Positions 29,360 to 38,764 of a stretch of 64,000 nt of DNA are shown one piece after another (position 1 is the first letter of the stretch; each line of letters opens with the position of its first letter). The notes under the pieces are model-generated. The model made no database searches. It worked only from the letters and a program-made list of their open reading frames with translations, and was not told where the DNA came from. Source of the DNA: Acetobacter pasteurianus subsp. pasteurianus LMG 1262 = NBRC 106471 (GTDB taxonomy: Bacteria; Pseudomonadota; Alphaproteobacteria; Acetobacterales; Acetobacteraceae); the NCBI RefSeq assembly GCF_000285275.1, contig NZ_CADO01000003.1, positions 1 to 64,000 on the forward strand, read 5' to 3'. Position numbers and translations under genes: made by a program.

Positions 29360-29473
29360 TTATGCGCAGGACTTCTTCTTACGCAGGAAATACACCACTG
29401 TTGCAATCAGTCCGGCAACCAGAAGGCCACGCACACACGGAGATTTCGGGCACTTAACCGCACACTTGGACAT
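29360..29473 (-). CDS. 37-residue single-pass membrane peptide, cysteine-rich ends
   Basis: A small reading frame, ATG at 29473 to TAA at 29360, gives 37 residues. It begins MSKCAVKCPKSPC, continues with one hydrophobic helix (about residues 16-29) and ends RKKKSCA. AAGGA lies nine bases before the ATG and a strong terminator lies just downstream, so the unit looks like a real monocistronic gene. Four cysteines flank a helix with a positive C-terminal side. I do not recognise a family. Without the ribosome site and terminator this would be called chance. Confidence 0.55.
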   Translation of the reverse strand: MSKCAVKCPKSPCVRGLLVAGLIATVVYFLRKKKSCA

Positions 29474-29600
29474 GTTCTGTTATCCTTGATCTATTCCACC
29501 CGTTACAATCAGGCAGATACGTTATCCTACCCTATACGGGCCTGCACGTCATGCCATTGAAACGCATGTTGGCATATGTTCATGACAGCTGCGCAAAAAG

Positions 29601-30584
29601 CTAAACTGTTAGAATCGTGCTGCCGGTTGTGCGGCGCGATTCCAGCGCCCTATGCGCTTGTTCGGCTTCTTTTAGCAAAAAGTGTTGACCAATTTCGGGT
29701 TTCAACACCCCTTGCTCTACCATTGCAAACAGTTCCTGCGCACTGGCCTCCAGTTCCTTGCGATCTGCAATATATGTCGTCAGAGAAGGACGTGTCAGAT
29801 ACAAGCTGCCATGTGCACTTAAAGTTCCTACGGATACACCCGTAACCGGCCCGGATGCATTTCCATAACTGACCATAAGCCCACGTGGGGCAAGGCAGTT
29901 CAGGCTGGTTTCAAAAGTATCTCGCCCAATGCTGTCATACACAACGGGCACCATTTTCCCGTCAGTCAGATCTCTTATCCGCGCAGGTAAATCTGATGTA
30001 CCAATAACAACATCCGTAGCCCCGCAAGCCTTGGCAATAGCTGCTTTTTCTTCTGTAGATGTCACACCTATTACACGCGCGCCCAAACGCCGTGCCCACT
30101 GGCAGATAAGCTGCCCGACCCCTCCGGCCGGGGCATAAACCAGAATATCCTGCCCTGCACGCACATGGTACACTTGGCGCAACAACATATGGGCTGTAAG
30201 GCCCCGTAAAGTGACAGCAGCCGCAATATCAAATGGAATAGTATCAGGCAGCACCACCAGCCTGTCTGCCGCAATGGTGCGATAACGGGCATAAGCCCCC
30301 AAAACTCCTGCGTAGGCAACCCGCATACCTGGCTGAAGATGCTGCACACCTTCGCCCACTTTTTCCACCACGCCCGCTCCCTCGTTTCCGGGAATGGCTG
30401 GCAAAGCGGGAAACGGATACAGGCCAGAGCGAAAATAGGTATCTATAAAATTAACGCCTATGGCTTCCTGCCGCAGAAGCACTTCCCCTTTTTGAGGCTG
30501 GGGAACAGGAAGAGTTTCAACACATAATACATCCGGTGGGCCTGTATGATGCACACGCACGACTGTGTTGAGATCGCTTGCCAT
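29601..30584 (-). CDS. qor: NADPH:quinone oxidoreductase (zinc-independent MDR family)
   Basis: I start at ATG 30584, which follows GAGG by six bases, giving 327 residues. The protein has the GroES-like N-domain (NFIDTYFRSGLYP, GNEGAGVVEKVGEGV) and the nucleotide motif APAGGVGQLICQWARRLGARVIG. Zinc-binding cysteines of alcohol dehydrogenases are missing, as in Qor. It reduces quinones or other alpha,beta-unsaturated carbonyls with NADPH. It is a single gene on this strand, followed by unrelated genes. Confidence 0.9.
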   Translation of the reverse strand: MASDLNTVVRVHHTGPPDVLCVETLPVPQPQKGEVLLRQEAIGVNFIDTYFRSGLYPFPALPAIPGNEGAGVVEKVGEGVQHLQPGMRVAYAGVLGAYARYRTIAADRLVVLPDTIPFDIAAAVTLRGLTAHMLLRQVYHVRAGQDILVYAPAGGVGQLICQWARRLGARVIGVTSTEEKAAIAKACGATDVVIGTSDLPARIRDLTDGKMVPVVYDSIGRDTFETSLNCLAPRGLMVSYGNASGPVTGVSVGTLSAHGSLYLTRPSLTTYIADRKELEASAQELFAMVEQGVLKPEIGQHFLLKEAEQAHRALESRRTTGSTILTV

Positions 30585-30698
30585 TTCTTGCCTCATTTTC
30601 TGCTGTCCGCTGCATAGCCCTCCGTCATCTTCCCAAGCACAACGGCAGCCAGACAGGTTTACAATGCTCCAAACATGTCGGCCCTACCTTCCTGAAAG

Positions 30699-31727
30699 TC
30701 AGGGCCTGTCTGCGTCATCCTCACCCAGAAAACTGATAATATGCTTCAGATCAGTCAGCAGGATTCCCACAACAAAACGTATAATCGGGTCTGCCGTTTC
30801 ATCTTCTGCCGGAAGGGCTGAAATAACTTCTGCTGCCACGCGGCTGTCATCCCCTGAACGGGCCGTGGCTTCATCATTGCAACGCTGAATAACCCATTGA
30901 AACCCACGCAGAAGGCCCGCGCTAATTGTGGCCACCTGTTGTGGGGGAATAGTGGCGCCGGAATGTGGAAAACGCAGCATGGCACGTGCCACCACCAATG
31001 CATCCATCTGCAATTGCCGCACTTCCTTGGGAAGTTGCGCCAGCATGGGGTCTCGTTGCTCTAGCGGCTTCCAATGTTCACGCCGTGCCTCTTCCAACGC
31101 GGCCTGAACCTTGCGCAAAGACGCCGCGCACTCATCATTCATGTCCTGAATGGTCACCCAATCTGTGTCTCCAGAACGGGCTTTTTGCAACATGGCCACA
31201 ATTTGCGTCACTGTTTCCGCTGCGTTGCGGAAGGCATCCCGCCGTGCCTGTTCATGCAGCACAACGTATGTCACCAATGTGGAAACCCCTACCCCGATCA
31301 AAATAGCCAGCACACGCTCAATAGGACGGAGGTACGGATCTCCCTCTGAGGGAAACAAAGTGGCAATCATGAGTGTGACCACACCCATGCGTGCTTCGGG
31401 CTTCCAACTGACCAACACGGCCAATGGAATAAAGGCAATTGCAAAGGCCTCCCACAACGGCCAGCGCAAAAACATCATCAGCGTAATGGGCACAATACTG
31501 GCAACTGCACCAATAAGGGTGCCAACAATCTGATCTCGCCCTTTGGAAATGGTATCCGTAATACTGTTTTGCGTGACAATAACGGACGTAATAATGGCCC
31601 AACCTGGTTCCTGCAGATTGGTCAGCCACACCATAAAACCAGAAAGGCCGACGGCACTCAGCAGCCGTACGGTCTGCCGCGCCACAGCGTTGTTCAGCCA
31701 TGGCGCCTGAATAGAAAATGGAATCAT
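30699..31727 (-). CDS. FUSC-like membrane protein (aromatic acid exporter type)
   Basis: The 342-residue protein has about six N-terminal transmembrane helices (to residue about 155) and a cytoplasmic helical tail of about 185 residues. The first half carries FUSC features (GWAIITSVIVTQ, GTLIGAV), matching the fusaric-acid-resistance and YccS/AaeB-type families. It is half the length of full two-repeat FUSC proteins and may act as a dimer. It abuts the htrA stop by one base, so they share a transcript; the substrate is unknown. Confidence 0.78.
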   Translation of the reverse strand: MIPFSIQAPWLNNAVARQTVRLLSAVGLSGFMVWLTNLQEPGWAIITSVIVTQNSITDTISKGRDQIVGTLIGAVASIVPITLMMFLRWPLWEAFAIAFIPLAVLVSWKPEARMGVVTLMIATLFPSEGDPYLRPIERVLAILIGVGVSTLVTYVVLHEQARRDAFRNAAETVTQIVAMLQKARSGDTDWVTIQDMNDECAASLRKVQAALEEARREHWKPLEQRDPMLAQLPKEVRQLQMDALVVARAMLRFPHSGATIPPQQVATISAGLLRGFQWVIQRCNDEATARSGDDSRVAAEVISALPAEDETADPIIRFVVGILLTDLKHIISFLGEDDADRP

Positions 31728-33260
31728 TTATTGAGACGTATCTTCACCCGTTAAGGAAAACGGAATCCAACGCAACCCATCTGAATCATGCACAAGCAGC
31801 AGAACAGAACGCTTTTTGTCCTTCTTGGCTGCTTCAATCCGTTTTTTCAGATCTGCCGGTGTGTTCACCTCGGCCTGCTGCACTTCGGTAATCACATCTC
31901 CGGGCTTTAACCCTCGGTCTGCGGCAAGACCATCCTCCTGCACAGATGTAACCAGCACCCCTTTCTGATTGGCAGACAGGCCGTATTTCTGCCGGGCTGC
32001 CGTATCAATGATGCCAACAGAAAAACCAAAATCTGCAAAACTGACGGTTTCTTTGGTTTTAGATGGAGCCGTTGTTTTCTGAGGCGTTTCATCCGCAGGT
32101 TCTGGCAAAGCTGCAATGGTAACTGGCAGATCCAGAGTTTTGCCATGCCGCCATACGCCAAGATGCGCCACACTTCCTACGGGCAGTTGGGCAGAAAGAC
32201 GCGGCAATGCTTTGCCTTCAATGGGCTGTGCGTTCAGTGACTGAATGACGTCCCCAGTCTGCAATCCGGCTTTGGCTGCTGGGCCATTTTTTTCCACACC
32301 GGCCACCAAAGCGCCGCGTGCAGGTGTAAGCCCCAGACCATCAGCAATATCCTGCGTGACATTCTGGATTCTTACACCCAGCCACCCGCGTGAAACCTTT
32401 CCGGTTTTACGCAGTTGTTCGACCACATTGCGGGCCTCGTTGGAAGGAATGGCAAACCCGATACCAACAGAGCCGCCAGAGGGCGAATAAATGGCTGTAT
32501 TTACGCCAATAACCTGCCCATTCATATCAAACAGCGGGCCACCGGAATTGCCCTTGTTGATGGGCGCATCTGTCTGGATAAAATCATCATACGGGCCTTG
32601 GTCAATATTGCGCCCGCGTGAGGAAATAATACCGGCCGTAACGGTGCCGGACAAACCAAACGGGTTGCCAATAGCCAGCACCCAATCCCCTACCCGGTGG
32701 CTGTCACTATTACCGAACTGCACAAAAGGCAGCGGCTTTTTGCTTTCCACCTTCAGCAGGGCAAGATCTGTTCTGTCATCATGGCCAACAGCCTTGGCCG
32801 TTAGCACCGTATTATCCTGCAAGGTGACCGTAATGCGGTCTGCCTTACGGATAACGTGGTTGTTGGTCACAATGTAGCCGGTAGGGTCAATAATAAAGCC
32901 AGAACCCAGTGCCTGCATCCGCCGAGGTGGTGCATCTGGCTCGGTCTGCCTGTTCATGAAATCATGAAAGAATTTCTCGAACGGAGAGCCCTGCGGAAAA
33001 TTGGGCATCTGTGGCAGTTGGTCATCTTCATCATCATCGTCCGAATCTGCCCGCACGGTCTGGGTGGTGGACACATTCACCACAGCGGGCAAAAGCTTTG
33101 CCGCCAGATCTGCAAAGCTTTCCGGCACGCGCTGCGCCACCACTACAGGCGGTGTAGCCGTAGCAGCCTGATCTGCCCGTGCAGGATGCACAAAACTTGC
33201 ACCCGCCAGCAAAAGGCCAGACAGAGAAAAAACACGGGCAAAACGGACAGATATACGCAT
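31728..33260 (-). CDS. degP: periplasmic HtrA/DegP-type serine protease
   Basis: The 510-residue protein has a signal peptide ending HPARA (residue 29), an acidic loop (72-80), and a trypsin-like domain with triad His135, Asp165 and Ser239 (GNSGG). Two PDZ domains follow, at about 285-375 and 415-500. It degrades or holds misfolded envelope proteins. It resembles the DegP/MucD (Do) group. It is the first gene of a pair with the FUSC-like membrane protein. Confidence 0.92.
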   Translation of the reverse strand: MRISVRFARVFSLSGLLLAGASFVHPARADQAATATPPVVVAQRVPESFADLAAKLLPAVVNVSTTQTVRADSDDDDEDDQLPQMPNFPQGSPFEKFFHDFMNRQTEPDAPPRRMQALGSGFIIDPTGYIVTNNHVIRKADRITVTLQDNTVLTAKAVGHDDRTDLALLKVESKKPLPFVQFGNSDSHRVGDWVLAIGNPFGLSGTVTAGIISSRGRNIDQGPYDDFIQTDAPINKGNSGGPLFDMNGQVIGVNTAIYSPSGGSVGIGFAIPSNEARNVVEQLRKTGKVSRGWLGVRIQNVTQDIADGLGLTPARGALVAGVEKNGPAAKAGLQTGDVIQSLNAQPIEGKALPRLSAQLPVGSVAHLGVWRHGKTLDLPVTIAALPEPADETPQKTTAPSKTKETVSFADFGFSVGIIDTAARQKYGLSANQKGVLVTSVQEDGLAADRGLKPGDVITEVQQAEVNTPADLKKRIEAAKKDKKRSVLLLVHDSDGLRWIPFSLTGEDTSQ

Positions 33261-33391
33261 GAAGAAACAGTCTTTCTGTCAGACAGCGGCAGGAAAATGT
33301 ATTCTGAGTTTATGGCATGAACGTGCTGAAAGGTCAGCCCGCTTTACACATGCGGTTTTTGTTCTGCCCATATCAGCCTAATTTAAAGCCG

Positions 33392-34027
33392 TTACCCCTC
33401 CGCCAGTTCCAGCACCCACGTCGCAACGGCCTCACCTAACAATTGGTAACCAGTATCCCCCATATGGATACCATCGGGCGAAAGGTCTTCGCGCCCTAAA
33501 CCGTATGTTTTGCTCCACTGCTTCATCATCTCAAAACGTGGGAATACTGGCATTTCCAGCTCCTGCCCCAGTGCGTGCACAGAAGCCTGAAAAGCCGGTG
33601 CCACAGGGCATTCATCCAGCAAACGGCACCATTGCAAATCCATGAGTGCAACGTCTGCTCCGCTTTCGCGCAGCGCTCGCAGATCATCGCGCGTTATCTG
33701 CTCAAAATCTGTCAGATTTACGCCTGTTAGCGGGTCATTTACACCGCCTTGCCAGATTACAAGATCGGCCTTGTCTGCCAGAACCTGCGCCAAGCGGTCA
33801 TGCATCTGCACAGCCCCCTGCCCACCAATACCACGATTAATGACTTCCAGCTTATCCGGCACGGCAGCACGCAATGTTTGCTCAAAAACGCCTGCGTAAC
33901 TGGTCGCAATGGATGAAGCGCCCACGCCTTCCGTAGAGGAAGAGCCAAACAACGTAATTTTTACAGGCTTTTTATACTGCAAAAGTCGGGCCACATGCGG
34001 CAGGGTAGAAAGCTTCGTTAAGGGCAT
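33392..34027 (-). CDS. SGNH/GDSL-family hydrolase
   Basis: With ATG 34027 (AAGGAA seven bases upstream) the protein has 211 residues. SGNH blocks are visible: ITLFGSSSTEGVGAS with the nucleophile Ser, a central NRGIGGQGA, WQGGVND (Asn block) and DGIHMGDTGYQLLG with the Asp-His pair. There is no signal peptide. It likely hydrolyses an ester, perhaps an acetyl or acyl group on a glycan. It lies 33 bp downstream of an OpgC-type acyltransferase gene, so it may remove or edit what that enzyme adds. Confidence 0.85.
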   Translation of the reverse strand: MPLTKLSTLPHVARLLQYKKPVKITLFGSSSTEGVGASSIATSYAGVFEQTLRAAVPDKLEVINRGIGGQGAVQMHDRLAQVLADKADLVIWQGGVNDPLTGVNLTDFEQITRDDLRALRESGADVALMDLQWCRLLDECPVAPAFQASVHALGQELEMPVFPRFEMMKQWSKTYGLGREDLSPDGIHMGDTGYQLLGEAVATWVLELAEG

Positions 34028-34059
34028 GATGTTTCCTTTATGATGCAACCAACTCTGCG

Positions 34060-35271
34060 TTACTTACTGGCCGCCAACGCAGCACGTTGGCGTGTGCGGC
34101 GGGCATCCAACCAAGCGGCCAGCCAGAACAATACAGCCAGCCCCACAATGTTGACCGCCACCTGCAAACCCCAACCTTCACCAAACGTGCTGAAAATGAG
34201 CCGTGCGTATAAATCCAGCACCGTGCCCACCACAAAGATTTCCAGGGAATGACGGCCAACCCGTGCCAGAATTTGCCCCAGTTTGCTTTCTGCTGCCCAC
34301 TGCCGCGCTTTATCTGAAGACTGAACAAGATAAAAAATGGCCACAACATCCAGCAGACGAAACGGAGAAAGCCATGTTTTGGCAGGCGCTATGGAATCTC
34401 CAAACGGGCGGAAATCTGGCAACCCCCACAACGTCCAGGGGAATGCCTGAATGGCAGAAAACACCAGATACAAAATGCTGGCGATCACCAGTAACCGCTT
34501 CTGTGGCAGATCACCCCCGCGCCGTTCGGTTTCGGCAGAAGCCGTCAGCCCCAGCGCAAACAGAAACTGCCATGCAAATGGATTAAAATACCATCCGTCT
34601 GGGTCCAGCCAGTTGGGAAAGTTGATTTCCGGATCAAAATTGACAAACAGCCACACAGCGCCAGACAGCACGAGCGCAAGGGAACGATGCACGCGCATCA
34701 GCACATAAAAAAGCGGAAACCCACCCAGCAGAACAATATACAGGGGCAAAATATTAAGGTTGCTGGGCAAGGCATCAAACATCATCACACGCCAGACCCA
34801 GCCCATGCCATGCGCCAGTTCTGGCTCCAGATAATCGACTGAAACTGGCGTAAAATGGCGCCATGCCCGCACGGTGAAGACGTAAGCCGCCACCATAATG
34901 GTTTGGCCAATGTAAAGCTGCACACACCGGCGGAAAATCCGCTTTAGAATTGTGGGCACACCATATTTTCTAAAGCCGCGCCCATATGCCAACCATGATG
35001 CATAGCCCGCAAGCAGCACAAACACTTCCGCTGCATCTGCAAACCCGACATTGCGCATGGTAAAACGGTTGAGCAGGTTTTGAGGGATGTGGTCTATAAA
35101 CATCATCAGCAGCGCCACACCACGCATGGCATCAATCCGATGATCTCGCCCTCGGCCTGCAACAGGCTTGGGTGGCTGTGCAAAGACAACACCAGATCCT
35201 GAAGTTTTTTCAGCCTGTGAGGTCATTTTTTCCACCCGGCCATCCGCCACTGCATTTACCATGTGCGTCAT
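34060..35271 (-). CDS. OpgC-like membrane acyltransferase
   Basis: The 403-residue protein has about ten transmembrane helices. The first carries RDHRIDAMRGVALLMMFIDHIP, the OpgC_C/acyltransferase-3-like opening, and a following loop has AEVFVLLAGYASWLAYGRGF. OpgC proteins add succinyl or similar groups to periplasmic glucans. The start may be ATG 35226, which follows GGTGG, rather than 35271. It is first in a pair with the SGNH hydrolase. No opgG or opgH gene is in the window, so the acceptor is inferred only by family. Confidence 0.82.
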   Translation of the reverse strand: MTHMVNAVADGRVEKMTSQAEKTSGSGVVFAQPPKPVAGRGRDHRIDAMRGVALLMMFIDHIPQNLLNRFTMRNVGFADAAEVFVLLAGYASWLAYGRGFRKYGVPTILKRIFRRCVQLYIGQTIMVAAYVFTVRAWRHFTPVSVDYLEPELAHGMGWVWRVMMFDALPSNLNILPLYIVLLGGFPLFYVLMRVHRSLALVLSGAVWLFVNFDPEINFPNWLDPDGWYFNPFAWQFLFALGLTASAETERRGGDLPQKRLLVIASILYLVFSAIQAFPWTLWGLPDFRPFGDSIAPAKTWLSPFRLLDVVAIFYLVQSSDKARQWAAESKLGQILARVGRHSLEIFVVGTVLDLYARLIFSTFGEGWGLQVAVNIVGLAVLFWLAAWLDARRTRQRAALAASK

Positions 35272-35428
35272 CTACCGGCCTCGTCTGTTCTGTGCCAGAA
35301 AAAATCTGTCACACACAGAAACCACGCCAAACCTGCACAACGTCCCGCGCAGGCCCTCCCCTTGACGGCAAGCCATACTTGCTGTTGCCAACACAACAGA
35401 CCTCATCACCTTTAACAGGAGCAAAATT

Positions 35429-36544
35429 GTGGCCCAGCCTCCCTCCGTTTCCTCTCAGGACATCGCGCGTGTTCTGGAAAATGTAAAAGACCCACAAACG
35501 GGCAAAAACCTGCTGGCTTATGGGCATCTGGAAGGCTGTTCACTTACGGAGGGCAAACTTTCCGTGGCCTTTGCAGTCGCGCGGGAACACGCCCAAACCA
35601 TTTCTGCTTTATGTGATGATGCGGCCCGTCAGCTCGAAACCCTTCCGGGTGTGCAAAGTGCCAGTATTATTCTTACCGCACATCGCCCAGCCGGAGCTGC
35701 AGCAAAACCCAAGGCCGCAACTGGTGGGCATCGTCCTTTAGGAGGTGTGGCACCGGCTGATGGCAATGCCCCCATTCTTCCCGGTGTAAAAACCATTATT
35801 GCCGTGGCCTCGGGCAAAGGCGGTGTGGGCAAATCCACCACAGCAACCAATCTGGCCGTTGGGCTTGGTTTGGAAGGCCTAAAAGTTGGTCTGCTGGATG
35901 CAGATATTCATGGTCCTTCCCTGCACCGCATGTTGGGCGCAACGGGCAAACCTGAAGTTATAGAGGGCAAGCTGCAACCTGTTGAAACATGGGGCATCAA
36001 GGCAGTTTCCCTCGGCATGCTGGTAGATGAAAAAGCCGCCATGATCTGGCGCGGCCCCATGGTGATGGGCGCCATCAATCAGCTGCTGACGGATGTAACC
36101 TGGGGAGATCTGGATGTGATGGTGGTGGATCTGCCGCCCGGCACCGGTGATGCACAGCTTTCTCTTACACAAAAAGTGCCTTTAACCGGCGCGGTTATTG
36201 TTTCTACCCCGCAGGATATCGCACTGATTGATGCGCGCCGCGGCGTGACAATGTTTGAAAAAGTAAATGTGCCCGTATTGGGCCTTATTGAAAACATGTC
36301 CTACTTCTGTTGCCCGAATTGCGGACACAATACAGAACTGTTTGGCCATGGCGGCGCCAAGAAAGAAGCCGAAGCCATGGGTGTGCCTTTCCTCGGCGAA
36401 GTTCCACTATTGGCAGACATTCGCGCAAGCGGAGACAAAGGCGTGCCCGGTATTATTGAAAACCCGGATGGTGAAGGTGCCAAAGCATGGCGCCACATTG
36501 CACATACAGTTGCAGAAATGCTGCGGCCACAACTGCAAAAGTAA
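35429..36544 (+). CDS. mrp: Mrp/ApbC iron-sulfur cluster carrier ATPase
   Basis: The 371-residue protein starts with GTG after AGGAG. It has an N-terminal MIP18/DUF59 domain (about 8-85), a linker, then the P-loop ATPase with deviant Walker A GKGGVGKS (129-136). The CxxC pair CPNC lies near residue 292. It binds and transfers Fe-S clusters to target enzymes. Aconitase and DHAD are plausible clients in this same window, but no link is shown. A terminator follows at once. Confidence 0.93.
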   Translation: MAQPPSVSSQDIARVLENVKDPQTGKNLLAYGHLEGCSLTEGKLSVAFAVAREHAQTISALCDDAARQLETLPGVQSASIILTAHRPAGAAAKPKAATGGHRPLGGVAPADGNAPILPGVKTIIAVASGKGGVGKSTTATNLAVGLGLEGLKVGLLDADIHGPSLHRMLGATGKPEVIEGKLQPVETWGIKAVSLGMLVDEKAAMIWRGPMVMGAINQLLTDVTWGDLDVMVVDLPPGTGDAQLSLTQKVPLTGAVIVSTPQDIALIDARRGVTMFEKVNVPVLGLIENMSYFCCPNCGHNTELFGHGGAKKEAEAMGVPFLGEVPLLADIRASGDKGVPGIIENPDGEGAKAWRHIAHTVAEMLRPQLQK

Positions 36545-36558
36545 ACAATTTTAACAGA

Positions 36559-36600
36559 AAAACCGGTCATTCCCTTTATGCAACGGGAGACCGGTTTTCT
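36559..36600. terminator. rho-independent terminator after mrp
   Basis: AAAACCGGTC (36559-36568) pairs with GACCGGTTTT (36589-36598), with CCC/GGG pairing further in. A-rich and T-rich flanks let it work on both strands for mrp and the convergent small gene. Confidence 0.85.
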
Positions 36601-36618
36601 TACACATTGAACACGTGG

Positions 36619-36888
36619 TTATTTGGATTTTGGCTTATGTGCCGGAGGTGCTTTTGTACCTTTTTTGAAAAAAGCACGACATTTGGGGCTGAGCTTATCC
36701 TGCTTACGCTCCATGCATTGTGTGATTTTCTTTTCATTGGGAATAGCCAGCGCACAAAGACGTAGAGCATCCCCTTTGCAAGCTTCTGTCTGCTTTTCCC
36801 GCAATGTGTCAGCATGAGCAGGATACGCCAGACCGATCATAGCCACCCCAGAAAACACTATAGAGATACGTTGCATAAAATTTGTCAT
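36619..36888 (-). CDS. small exported cysteine-rich repeat protein
   Basis: I start at ATG 36888, which follows GGGGGA; an ATG 12 bases upstream lacks a site. The 89-residue product has a signal peptide ending AHA. One cysteine module follows, with spacing Cys-x7-Cys-x12-Cys-x11-Cys and the phrase DKLSPKC, which resembles a single GLG1-type cysteine-rich repeat. A Lys/Pro-rich tail ends it. Two disulfides are likely in the periplasm. The function is unknown. Confidence 0.7.
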   Translation of the reverse strand: MTNFMQRISIVFSGVAMIGLAYPAHADTLREKQTEACKGDALRLCALAIPNEKKITQCMERKQDKLSPKCRAFFKKGTKAPPAHKPKSK

Positions 36889-36940
36889 TCTATCCCCCAT
36901 TAAATTTCAGAAATTGCCAATTATCTGTAACAAGCTGCTC

Positions 36941-37219
36941 TTACGGGTCGAGCTTAGGGCAAATGTTTTTCATTCCACCCTGCGCCTTATCACAGAATTG
37001 AAAATGCCAATTATCTTTGGTGGCTGGGGCATTCAAAAACAAAACACCCCATATAACCACCAGCACAACAGCAACAACCACGAAAGGCCACAATGGCGGC
37101 AAATATGTAGGCTTAAAAGGTTGCCGTAACTTTTTACCGTGTGAACCTTTCTGCACAATTTGCTCAAAGAGGGGTGTTTCCCCTTTGAATGCGTTTGTTT
37201 CATCCGGCTTGTTTGTCAT
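36941..37219 (-). CDS. small single-pass membrane protein of unknown function
   Basis: The 92-residue protein has a hydrophilic N-terminus of 42 residues, one membrane helix (about 43-65) and a short extracytoplasmic tail with two cysteines (FQFCDKAQGGMKNICPKLDP). It lies between the cysteine-rich protein and thyX on the same strand, 21 bp from thyX. I do not recognise a family. Confidence 0.65.
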   Translation of the reverse strand: MTNKPDETNAFKGETPLFEQIVQKGSHGKKLRQPFKPTYLPPLWPFVVVAVVLVVIWGVLFLNAPATKDNWHFQFCDKAQGGMKNICPKLDP

Positions 37220-37241
37220 GGTCAGGATAACGCTCTAGCAA

Positions 37242-38150
37242 TCAGCCTTTCAGGCTCGCCAACATTTCATCCCATTCACGACGGCTCAGGCCAGAGCCTT
37301 TCTGCTCCACATTCTCTCCGGCCAACATACGACGCAGAACCTGCATCATAGTTGCAGAGAATGTGACTGCGCCACGGCGATATTCTTCAAAAGCGCTGGC
37401 TGTTACCGGCACCCATGCATGCAGAATTTTCAGCATGATTTCTGCATAAACCCGGATTTCATACTGCGCATGCGGGTCGATCCGCAGGGCCAGAAAGTGC
37501 ATGAGGTTATGAAGATCTATTTTCCAGTACCACTGGGTATAGGTATTCAGGGTCAGGTTAATACGGCCCAGTTCACGCGCCAGCCCATACCCGTTTTCTG
37601 CATCCAGCATTTTTTCGTAATCACGATACGTCCGCATGGCATCATCGCGCAGAATATCCAGAACCTCGGCTGCCTGTTCTGGAGCCAGAATCTGCCCCCG
37701 GCCCTGACGGTTTACTTCACTCTGTGCGGCCATATGTTCTGGGGCGGGTAGATAAAATTCACTGTCCAGAATGGAATAACGTGCAGAATATTCATTCACG
37801 CTGGCCATACGATGGCGAATCCACTGTCGTGCCACAAAGATGGGCAGTTTGACGTGAAATTTCATCTCGCACATTTCAAACGGTGAGGAATGGCGATGGC
37901 GCATCAGATAGCGGATCAGCCCCGCATCTTCTGAAACCTTGCGAGTGCCCCGACCGTATGAAACACGGGCCGCCTGCACAATGGCGGCATCATCCCCCAT
38001 ATAGTCAATAACGCGCAAGAACCCATGATCCAGCACTTCCTGCGGTTCATACAGCATAGCTTCCAGCGCCGGCACGGTAGGCCTGCGCGTGGCAAAGGTT
38101 TCCTGCCCGTGAGCTGCTATTTCCGCCCGCTGTTCTTCCGTAAGTGCCAT
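37242..38150 (-). CDS. thyX: flavin-dependent thymidylate synthase
   Basis: The 302-residue enzyme methylates dUMP to dTMP using methylene-tetrahydrofolate, FAD and NADPH. The ThyX motif [14 protein letters not shown] lies at 112-125, and a second flavin-site stretch is [17 protein letters not shown] at 84-100. The C-terminal phrase NLMHFLALR is also typical. It stands upstream of two small membrane or exported genes and divergent from the tmRNA locus. A thyA gene is not in this window. Confidence 0.96.
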   Translation of the reverse strand: MALTEEQRAEIAAHGQETFATRRPTVPALEAMLYEPQEVLDHGFLRVIDYMGDDAAIVQAARVSYGRGTRKVSEDAGLIRYLMRHRHSSPFEMCEMKFHVKLPIFVARQWIRHRMASVNEYSARYSILDSEFYLPAPEHMAAQSEVNRQGRGQILAPEQAAEVLDILRDDAMRTYRDYEKMLDAENGYGLARELGRINLTLNTYTQWYWKIDLHNLMHFLALRIDPHAQYEIRVYAEIMLKILHAWVPVTASAFEEYRRGAVTFSATMMQVLRRMLAGENVEQKGSGLSRREWDEMLASLKG

Positions 38151-38265
38151 GCCGCCTTATTCCTAACCGTGGTCTGAATTCAGACCTCCATACTCCATAG
38201 CGCCCCTTGGATGCCAGCCCGCAGATACCACTGCCACACGTTGTAATTTTCTTGGCGTAAACACC

Positions 38266-38294
38266 TTGCGCAGCCTTACACTCCTGCCTATGTT
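38266..38294 (+). promoter_or_regulatory. candidate ssrA promoter
   Basis: TTGCGC (38266-38271), a 17-base spacer and TATGTT (38289-38294) lie upstream of the tmRNA acceptor piece. Transcription would start near 38301. Confidence 0.4.
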
Positions 38295-38340
38295 TGGGGT
38301 GTGAGAAGTTCGCTTCTGACTATGGCAATAAACGGGATAT

Positions 38341-38600
38341 GGAATAGGCGTAGTGGACCCGGGGGCGGTACCCGGCGTCTCCACCAATCATCCGGCCTTG
38401 CAAAGGTTTGGACAGATGGGGACGAAATAGGCTCGACACGCGCAGTAAAGATGTTCTTTTTGCCCGGTATTGTACCACCGTTATCGGGCTATTTTTACAA
38501 GTGCCAATGATAACACTGAGGTGCTCGCTGTCGCTGCATAAGCGATAAGCGCGGTTCGGGAGGGCACCGGGCAACAGAAGCCCTCCCACCTCATTTTCCA
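38341..38600 (+). ncRNA. ssrA: two-piece (circularly permuted) tmRNA
   Basis: The acceptor half comes first, ending in a T-arm (CCGGG-GGCGGTA-CCCGG) and an encoded CCA at 38384-38386. The coding half begins at 38418 with GGGGACGAAATAGG; its first seven bases pair with CGTCTCC before the CCA to make the acceptor stem. GGAA...GTGG at the acceptor 5' end can pair with CCAC...TTCC at the coding 3' end. The intervening 31 bases would be removed. This is the alphaproteobacterial layout. It rescues stalled ribosomes and tags the nascent chain. End points are approximate. Confidence 0.93.
38503..38541 (+). other. tmRNA tag-peptide reading frame
   Basis: Starting at the resume codon GCC (38503-38505) the frame encodes ANDNTEVLAVAA and ends with TAA. 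The AND start and hydrophobic VAA end are the SspB- and ClpX-recognised parts of alphaproteobacterial tags. Confidence 0.93.
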
Positions 38601-38764
38601 AGCTCAGCTTCGTATTAAAACGTTATACTCCGGCCTGCATGGCTGGTGTTGCAACAAACATGCCCGGCGTGCTTGCGCTTGCGTGATCTTTCGCGCATCC
38701 CTGCGTTATATAAGTACTGATCAAAAAGCCGGGCTAACCCCGGTGGCGGCAAGGAGCAAATAAT

